Source: Flavobacteriales bacterium UBA2619 (GTDB taxonomy: Bacteria > Bacteroidota > Bacteroidia > Flavobacteriales_D > Sanyastnellaceae). Taken from it: a stretch of DNA of 10,797 bases. The notes beneath the pieces were generated by a model. The model was not told where the DNA came from. It was given only the letters and a program-made list of their open reading frames with translations, and made no database searches. The first letter of the stretch is position 1. Every line of letters begins with the position of its first letter. The position numbers and the translations under genes were made by a program. The stretch is taken from NCBI GenBank assembly GCA_002339135.1, contig DDJR01000034.1, forward strand, positions 6,995-17,791, written 5' to 3'. Of this stretch, positions 6,808-10,797 are shown in pieces.

Positions 6808-6841
6808 AGTGAATCAATTAGATACATGAATGCTGGAAATA

Positions 6842-6876
6842 ACAATCTCGAGACATGGTGTCTATCTCGAGATTGT
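6842..6876 (-). terminator. intrinsic terminator or attenuator between the 601-aa and 279-aa genes
   Basis: A perfect 12-bp stem, ACAATCTCGAGA (6842-6853) with its complement at 6865-6876, encloses an 11-nt loop. Read on the minus strand it comes 24 nt after the 601-aa stop and is followed by TTATTTCC, a weak U-tract. It probably ends most transcripts of the 601-aa gene while letting some continue. No consensus promoter is seen in the 34 nt between it and the next ATG. Confidence 0.6.
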
Positions 6877-6900
6877 AGTCTTGCGGTATTTAATAATGCA

Positions 6901-8706
6901 CTAACGAATTGAGACTTTCTGCGTCTGAACTCTTAGTCCCTGACGTATTTTAAGTAAATACAAACCTGAAGATAATGCTCCTACATTCATTGTCATCGTT
7001 TGATCTCTGGTGGAATTGAGACTTGCATTTCGCGCTACAACTTTACCATCTAAAGACATCAGCGTACACTCTACTTGGTCTATCGAGCTACTAAGCCAAT
7101 GAACATGCAACTCTGATCCCACCATCGGGTTGGGAAACACCGAGCATGAGAAGCTATCATCTGAAAACTCATCAGATCCACTTATGGGATTTTCATCTCC
7201 ATTGATGACATTGATTGAAAATCCATCTCGTATTCCACTAATCCAACCCAATGAGTCTACTTCAATGTTTTGACAATATGTTGTAGAGCAACCTAAATCA
7301 TCATTTGACACAGTCAAACAAAGAACATAAGGACCGTTTGTTTCATACGTCCAAGTTGGAAAAGGTTCATCAATCGATCCTTCATCACCGAAATTCCAAG
7401 AGTATTCATTTGATTCATTGTAATCCCAGAGATAGATAAAAAGTTCAAACGGAATGATATTGTTGTCTTCGTAGGCTTGTACAACACTAAAGTCGACTTC
7501 ACATCCTTCAGAAAAAACAACCTCTGTACAATCGCAATTTTCATCAATCATACCCCAACCTCCTTGACACGGTTCACCTATGTTCATGTTTAAATTAGGA
7601 CAATCCCAGTCAAGAGTGTCGATACTTAAACCAACTTGTTCCGTTCCAAAAACCGTACAACCTGCGTCATCTGTCACCTGTATAAAATAAGTTCCTGCTT
7701 CACAATTGTCAAGTATGGAAGTCGTTCCAATTGGGTCCCATGTCTGCCATCCTTGCCACTCATAAACATATGGAAGTGTTCCTCCTTCAGCTATGGCTTC
7801 CACAGAGCCATTGCCTGAACCATCATCGTTTGCTAGTAGGATTGTCATGACAGTCAAATCACACATGTTGGAATCAACACAGTCGCAGTAAAAATCGATT
7901 TCACCTAAATTTCCAAAAGCCGTGACACATGAGTCTCCAACATTGTATCCCAATTCTGCACAATCCCAATCTCCCGTATTTCCTCCGTCAGGGGTCCATG
8001 TACCATCCCAATTATTCACTTCTACCCACTCAACAATCGTTGCGCATGCTTCTCCATCACCCATTTCTGCAGCAACTAATGTTTCCATAAGTCCACAATA
8101 CAGCCAAGAGTCTATGTTGTTTTGGTTTGCACATGCATTCGCAAAGGATGCCATAAGTAAGGTGATATCTATACCCGCTGCACCTAAGCAATCAATCTCA
8201 ACTTGAGCACAGTCGCAATTTTCATCAACAACGCCCCAACCGCCTTGACATGAGGATCCAATGTTTGCGTTTAAATTGGGGCAGTCCCATAGTGGTTCTC
8301 CTCCTTCTCCGCAAGAAAGTTCCATAGCAAAGTCCATTGTGATAAATCCTGAGGAATCTAATTCACCGTTGTAATAAAGTGTTACTGGCGATAGAATTGT
8401 TGTTTCGAATGCCCCCATGCTATCTAAGCAAACCTTTGTAATAAAAAGGTCAATGACGTCGACGTTGGCAACGAAAGACAAGCTGGTTGTCATCGTTGTT
8501 CCTGCAAATAATGGAATTGGAATGTTTGGGTTTGGTCCCTCATCTCCCACGATAAACGCAGGGCTTGTTTCAATGTAAACTTCCATTAAAGGGAAGTCTG
8601 ACATCGTGCTCGTATTGGTGATCTCTAGATTTAAAATCGTAGAGGTTTGTGCGAAGCTGAATGTTGTAATCAGGAACGAAAAGGCAAGGATAAAACAATT
8701 GTTCAT
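6901..8706 (-). CDS. T9SS-exported multidomain protein with Cys-rich, SprB-like and PKD modules
   Basis: The 601-residue product starts with a Sec signal peptide (residues 1-20, ending SFAQ). Residues 21-135 form an uncharacterised beta-rich domain. Three Cys motifs of the form WDCPNLNxNIGxxC...DENCDC lie at 140-166, 247-276 (a variant, WDCAELGYNVGDSC) and 367-393. A unique segment (172-240) with several cysteines follows the first copy. An SprB-like module lies at about 283-358 (DDGSGNGSVEAIAEGG, PYVYEW, QVTDDAGC) and a PKD-like domain at about 425-483 (EYSWNFGDEG, GPYVLCLTVSN). Residues 520-601 are a T9SS type A sorting domain (SVFPNPMVGSELHV, MSLDGKVVARN, LSSGLYLLKI). The family-level inference is secretion through the outer membrane and surface attachment. 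It is driven by its own candidate promoter and lies upstream of the sigma-factor operon. Confidence 0.92.
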   Translation of the reverse strand: MNNCFILAFSFLITTFSFAQTSTILNLEITNTSTMSDFPLMEVYIETSPAFIVGDEGPNPNIPIPLFAGTTMTTSLSFVANVDVIDLFITKVCLDSMGAFETTILSPVTLYYNGELDSSGFITMDFAMELSCGEGGEPLWDCPNLNANIGSSCQGGWGVVDENCDCAQVEIDCLGAAGIDITLLMASFANACANQNNIDSWLYCGLMETLVAAEMGDGEACATIVEWVEVNNWDGTWTPDGGNTGDWDCAELGYNVGDSCVTAFGNLGEIDFYCDCVDSNMCDLTVMTILLANDDGSGNGSVEAIAEGGTLPYVYEWQGWQTWDPIGTTSILDNCEAGTYFIQVTDDAGCTVFGTEQVGLSIDTLDWDCPNLNMNIGEPCQGGWGMIDENCDCTEVVFSEGCEVDFSVVQAYEDNNIIPFELFIYLWDYNESNEYSWNFGDEGSIDEPFPTWTYETNGPYVLCLTVSNDDLGCSTTYCQNIEVDSLGWISGIRDGFSINVINGDENPISGSDEFSDDSFSCSVFPNPMVGSELHVHWLSSSIDQVECTLMSLDGKVVARNASLNSTRDQTMTMNVGALSSGLYLLKIRQGLRVQTQKVSIR

Positions 8707-8727
8707 TTTTTATAGGTTTATTAATTC

Positions 8728-8805
8728 TTGATTTGATTTCAAATTACAATACTGTTATGAAAACAGCCTTGTGATATCTAACTGAATAATTTATTTGATT
8801 TGATT
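8728..8805. repeat. repeated 11-mer TTGATTTGATT in the 5' leader of the 601-aa gene
   Basis: The same 11-mer occurs at 8728-8738 and 8795-8805, 67 bp apart, each made of two TTGAT half-sites. An inverted pair ATTTGA-TT-TCAAAT spans 8731-8744. The palindrome TTGATCAA at 8808-8815 overlaps the predicted -7 element. The spacer is AT-rich, so part of this could be compositional; a regulator-binding cluster is the alternative. Confidence 0.4.
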
Positions 8806-8812
8806 ACTTGAT

Positions 8813-8845
8813 CAAATTTAATATGACTTAGATCTAGTTGCCAAA
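8813..8845 (-). promoter_or_regulatory. Bacteroidetes-type promoter for the 601-aa gene
   Basis: Read on the minus strand, TTTG (8845-8842), a 21-bp spacer and TAAATTTG (8820-8813) match the -33/-7 consensus (TTTG, 17-23 bp, TAnnTTTG). It implies a 5' leader of about 100 nt. A second -7-like element, TATTTTTG at 8892-8885, lacks a -33 partner. Confidence 0.55.
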
Positions 8846-9022
8846 ATGGAATACCGCTTAAAGGGCTAAAATGTGACAACTTTGCAAAAATAAAACTTCA
8901 AAATATTGATTAACAGATGGGTGAATTTAAAAATAAACCGTCATACAACCCTTGATGAAAACATTTTCAGCTGTATGAAGAGTCAACCTGGCTGAGAACT
9001 TAAATACGAAAGCAATGGAATG
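8846..9022. other. non-coding spacer with nested inverted repeats
   Basis: No coding frame is convincing here. Arms TCATACA (8941-8947) and TGTATGA (8972-8978) enclose a second pair, TGAAAA (8956-8961) and TTTTCA (8964-8969). Together they could fold as a stem with an asymmetric internal loop. I see no promoter that would clearly transcribe it as a separate RNA, so a role is unproven. Confidence 0.35.
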
Positions 9023-9059
9023 AAAAAGGCGAGAGCCAATCTTTCGATTGGCTCTCGCC
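9023..9059 (-). terminator. intrinsic terminator of the 200-aa gene
   Basis: A perfect 14-bp stem (9028-9041 with 9046-9059, arm GGCGAGAGCCAATC) has a 4-nt loop and, on the minus strand, is followed by five U residues (9027-9023). It lies 47 bp after the stop at 9107. This is the strongest canonical terminator in the window. Confidence 0.9.
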
Positions 9060-9106
9060 CAATATAAACTTCAAACTGAAATCTGTGTATTAAATAACGC
9101 GACTCA

Positions 9107-9709
9107 TCACTGTGCCAAATTAAATCCCATGGTTAAAGAAATTCGGCTACCCGTGTTGTAATCTATCTCCGAAGATGGAATGAAAGTTTCAACACCAGTC
9201 TCATTGTCCCACCCATATTCCGCACGTTGTTCATACGTCATCGACTTCCCTGGAACAAACGATAAATTTAATGGGATGTTAAGGGTTTCTGTTTGGATTG
9301 TATATCCAACAGCGAGAACCATACCTATTCCACTCAATGATAAATTGGGTCCCAACGCAGCTTCAAATCCACCCTTAGCCCTCATACCAAAGAGCGAAGA
9401 GATAGAAGGTAAAAACAGACCTCTTTCCATTCCACCTACAAGAAACACCCATTCTACGAGGCCAGATATCTCATCTCCATCGATAAATCGTGTCTCAAGC
9501 TGCCATCCATACTGTGATACGACAGCCGTTGGAGCACCATTTGGATCCCATCCATCGTCTCCAGGAAAAAGACTGTTTTGAATAAATTCTGTTGCTGCGC
9601 CCGAAGTGATAATTGTACCACCGATTCTGGGTCCTGAAAGCTTAACTACTTGGGCTTGTGTGGTAAAAGCCATTAAAACGAGCGCTATTGATAAGATAAT
9701 CTTGTTCAT
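9107..9709 (-). CDS. secreted protein of unknown function, Bacteroidota type
   Basis: The 200-residue product has a Sec signal peptide (1-19: MNKIILSIALVLMAF, cleavage after TQAQ). The rest is beta-rich and glycine-rich: VKLSGPRIGGTIITSG, YGWQLETRF, VEWVFLVGGMERG, LGPNLSLSGIGMVLAVGY, LNIPLNLSFVPG and final RISLTMGFNLAQ. Alternating hydrophobic strands and a C-terminal strand ending near an aromatic residue hint at an outer-membrane-associated beta structure, but I do not recognise a named family. It resembles conserved hypothetical proteins of marine Flavobacteriia as I recall them. It is a single-gene unit with its own promoter upstream and a strong terminator downstream, so it is probably expressed independently of its neighbours. 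Confidence 0.8.
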   Translation of the reverse strand: MNKIILSIALVLMAFTTQAQVVKLSGPRIGGTIITSGAATEFIQNSLFPGDDGWDPNGAPTAVVSQYGWQLETRFIDGDEISGLVEWVFLVGGMERGLFLPSISSLFGMRAKGGFEAALGPNLSLSGIGMVLAVGYTIQTETLNIPLNLSFVPGKSMTYEQRAEYGWDNETGVETFIPSSEIDYNTGSRISLTMGFNLAQ

Positions 9710-9738
9710 GATTTGGTTGTGATTTTTAAGATTTCCAG

Positions 9739-9766
9739 CAAAAGTAAACCATTAACACAGAACAAA
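9739..9766 (-). promoter_or_regulatory. Bacteroidetes-type promoter for the 200-aa gene
   Basis: Read on the minus strand, TTTG (9766-9763), a 16-bp spacer and TACTTTTG (9746-9739) followed by C match the flavobacterial consensus TAnnTTTGC, with a spacer one base below the usual range. The predicted transcription start is about 20 nt before the ATG at 9709. Confidence 0.6.
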
Positions 9767-9903
9767 GTTCGCAATTCTTGTCATCTTTAAAATGAGTCTA
9801 CAACTTAATATATAGATGTTTCTAGGATCTAGTCTATGGAATGAAGGACCCCTTAACTAGGAATTAAAAAGAAATATCTTCGTTTATATTCAAACTATTT
9901 CCA

Positions 9904-10149
9904 ATGAAAATCTTAAGAATATTAACCTTATTTGTTCTATCAAATTTACAAATATGTGCTCATTATCAAAACATAGATAGCCATCTGAGTATAGCTCCCG
10001 AAATGGAACCTTCCATCGAAAAAGCTGAGTTTTTACTTGAAGCAGCAAAGAAGCAAAACAAATGGATAAATGAGAATTGGATATTGTACATAAAAAAAAG
10101 TAGCCTTGATCACAAAGAACCAAGGCTACTAAAAAAAAATTCTGAATAA
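9904..10149 (+). CDS. doubtful small secreted protein or gene remnant
   Basis: This 81-residue ORF starts with a plausible signal peptide (MKILRILTLFVLSNLQICAHYQ) and continues with a charged, helical stretch (PSIEKAEFLLEAAKKQNKWI). Its last 20 or so codons, from YIKKSS onward, run through the terminator hairpin of the convergent gene, so that part of the protein is dictated by the palindrome and its flanking A-tracts. No Bacteroidetes promoter consensus is seen upstream. It may be a real short gene whose end was overrun, a truncated remnant of a longer exported protein, or chance. A shadow frame exists on the opposite strand, but it lacks any signal sequence. Confidence 0.35.
   Translation: MKILRILTLFVLSNLQICAHYQNIDSHLSIAPEMEPSIEKAEFLLEAAKKQNKWINENWILYIKKSSLDHKEPRLLKKNSE
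10092..10130 (-). terminator. intrinsic terminator of the SnoaL-like gene
   Basis: A 10-bp perfect stem (AGTAGCCTTG at 10099-10108 with 10121-10130) encloses a 12-nt loop. On the minus strand it is followed by eight U residues (10099-10092). It lies 28 bp after the stop at 10159. On the plus strand the hairpin is followed by A residues, so it would not terminate plus-strand transcripts. Confidence 0.85.
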
Positions 10150-10158
10150 TTTGTGAGA

Positions 10159-10659
10159 CTATTCTTCCTCAGCTGGAGTCACTGGGTCTGCTGAAACAGC
10201 TAACACCATACCCGTTGCATCAAAATAATCTCCTGACATGGAAATTTGACCGTCTTGAACAGCAAAATAATGGTAGGCATCTACTGAAAAAGATTTTCCG
10301 GTTTCACGGCTTTCTCCTTTCCAAGTTCCGTAAACCCTAACACTTCCATCTGCAACAAGTGTTTTTTCATCAACTCCGGGCAACCAAACTGGATTCTCAA
10401 AAGAAACATTTGTAAACCCTTCCATGTAAAATTTCGCTTGTCCCATCACACTTTCATAATCAACTTTTCCTTGGCCATACATAGGCGATTGATGTTCGAC
10501 ATCCTTGTGAACTAAAGATTTGAAAGTTTCGAAGTCTGGAGTTTCGTAGCAAGTGATCACTTTTTTAGCGATTTCTACATTTGTTTTGTACAAAGCCAAG
10601 TCATCTGGCTGGCTACATGCCGTTAACATCACTGCGAGTGACAATACTAAATATTTCAT
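10159..10659 (-). CDS. SnoaL/NTF2-like lipoprotein
   Basis: The 166-residue product has a lipoprotein signal peptide with lipobox LTAC and the lipid cysteine at residue 15. Residues about 22-150 look like a SnoaL/NTF2-type alpha-beta cone: an initial helix (YKTNVEIAKKVITCYETPDFETFKSLV), then HKDVEHQSP, a second helix region (VDYESVMGQAKFYMEGF), and strands VSFENPVWLPG, VADGSVRVYGTWKGE, SFSVDAYHYFAVQDGQISM and SGDYFDATG. Such domains bind small hydrophobic ligands or act as cyclases or isomerases; the reaction here is unknown. The tail (VTPAEEE) is acidic. SQPDD after the lipid cysteine only loosely resembles a surface-export signal. It is transcribed alone and ends in a clear terminator; no consensus promoter was found upstream. 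Confidence 0.75.
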   Translation of the reverse strand: MKYLVLSLAVMLTACSQPDDLALYKTNVEIAKKVITCYETPDFETFKSLVHKDVEHQSPMYGQGKVDYESVMGQAKFYMEGFTNVSFENPVWLPGVDEKTLVADGSVRVYGTWKGESRETGKSFSVDAYHYFAVQDGQISMSGDYFDATGMVLAVSADPVTPAEEE

Positions 10660-10797
10660 GTTGTATAATTTGATTAATGTGAAGCGAATCTATCGTTTAT
10701 TTTTTAATTTCAACCCACAAATGATGGATTGTATCATTTACATACAGTGATTTTCCTTTAGTTATCCAAATAATCACTATTTTGATGGCATGTACAA
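10660..10797. other. upstream region of the SnoaL-like gene, no gene seen
   Basis: AT-rich leader or promoter region running to the window edge. It holds one inverted repeat, AGTGATT (10746-10752) and AATCACT (10772-10778), separated by 19 nt. I find no TAnnTTTG element in the correct orientation and no convincing ORF. Confidence 0.4.

Noticed and set aside
6524..8206. Plus-strand open frames opposite the two exported-protein genes (6524-6829, 7636-7818, 7922-8206)
   Set aside because: Antisense of strongly supported domains; no promoter, start context or domain signature.
8753..8767. Short hairpin CTGTT...AACAG in the 601-aa gene leader
   Set aside because: Only 5 bp of stem; expected by chance in an AT-rich spacer.
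9180..9581. 133-codon plus-strand frame opposite the 200-aa gene
   Set aside because: The minus-strand frame has a signal peptide, promoter and terminator. The plus frame is Ser/Pro-rich in the way typical of antisense translation.
9822..9860. Three CTAG tetranucleotides within 40 bp
   Set aside because: CTAG can be rare in bacteria, but the sites do not form a longer symmetric element and no function can be assigned.
10746..10778. Inverted repeat AGTGATT/AATCACT as an operator
   Set aside because: Seven-base arms with a 19-nt gap are weak evidence, and no promoter element is found next to it.
3577..10797. CRISPR array, transposon ends, tRNA or defence genes
   Set aside because: No regularly spaced direct repeats, no terminal inverted repeats with a transposase, no cloverleaf and no defence-type domains were found.

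Overview
The window looks like a piece of chromosome or metagenomic contig from a marine Bacteroidota, most likely a Flavobacteriales relative of the Crocinitomicaceae or Cryomorphaceae. The evidence is a choice-of-anchor B protein with Cys/Asp repeats, SprB-like and PKD-type modules, a type IX secretion (T9SS) C-terminal domain, AT-rich spacers with almost no Shine-Dalgarno sequences, and two promoters matching the Bacteroidetes consensus (TTTG, then TAnnTTTG). The taxonomic placement is inference from protein style.

Left part (1-3575, plus strand). It starts inside a large secreted choice-of-anchor B protein that is cut by the window edge. Next is a Crp/Fnr-family regulator whose usual N-terminal helix appears to lie in a different reading frame. 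A YceI-family lipid-binding protein follows. Between regulator and yceI-like gene lies a perfect 14-bp palindrome with the geometry of an FNR/Crp box, placed where a class II activator would sit. A strong hairpin (3543-3573) ends this block and probably also ends the opposing operon.

Middle part (3576-8845, minus strand). In transcription order: a 601-aa T9SS-exported protein with three copies of a Cys-rich motif; a hairpin; a 279-aa lipoprotein with a fourth copy of that motif and a surface-export-like signal after its lipid cysteine; an ECF sigma factor; a protein with a cytoplasmic anti-sigma-like N-terminus, one membrane helix, a long linker and a C-terminal beta-barrel-like domain; and a 64-aa Cys-rich lipoprotein. 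Spacing from the 279-aa gene to the 64-aa gene is 7-29 nt, so those four probably form one operon. The most interesting reading is an envelope-signalling module: exported, related surface proteins encoded with a sigma factor and a possible trans-envelope regulator. This is a hypothesis.

Right part (8846-10797). A spacer with inverted repeats leads to a 200-aa secreted protein of unknown function (minus) with a clear promoter and terminator. A doubtful 81-aa plus-strand ORF runs into the terminator of a convergent 166-aa SnoaL-like lipoprotein gene (minus). No tRNA, rRNA, CRISPR array, insertion sequence or phage gene was seen.
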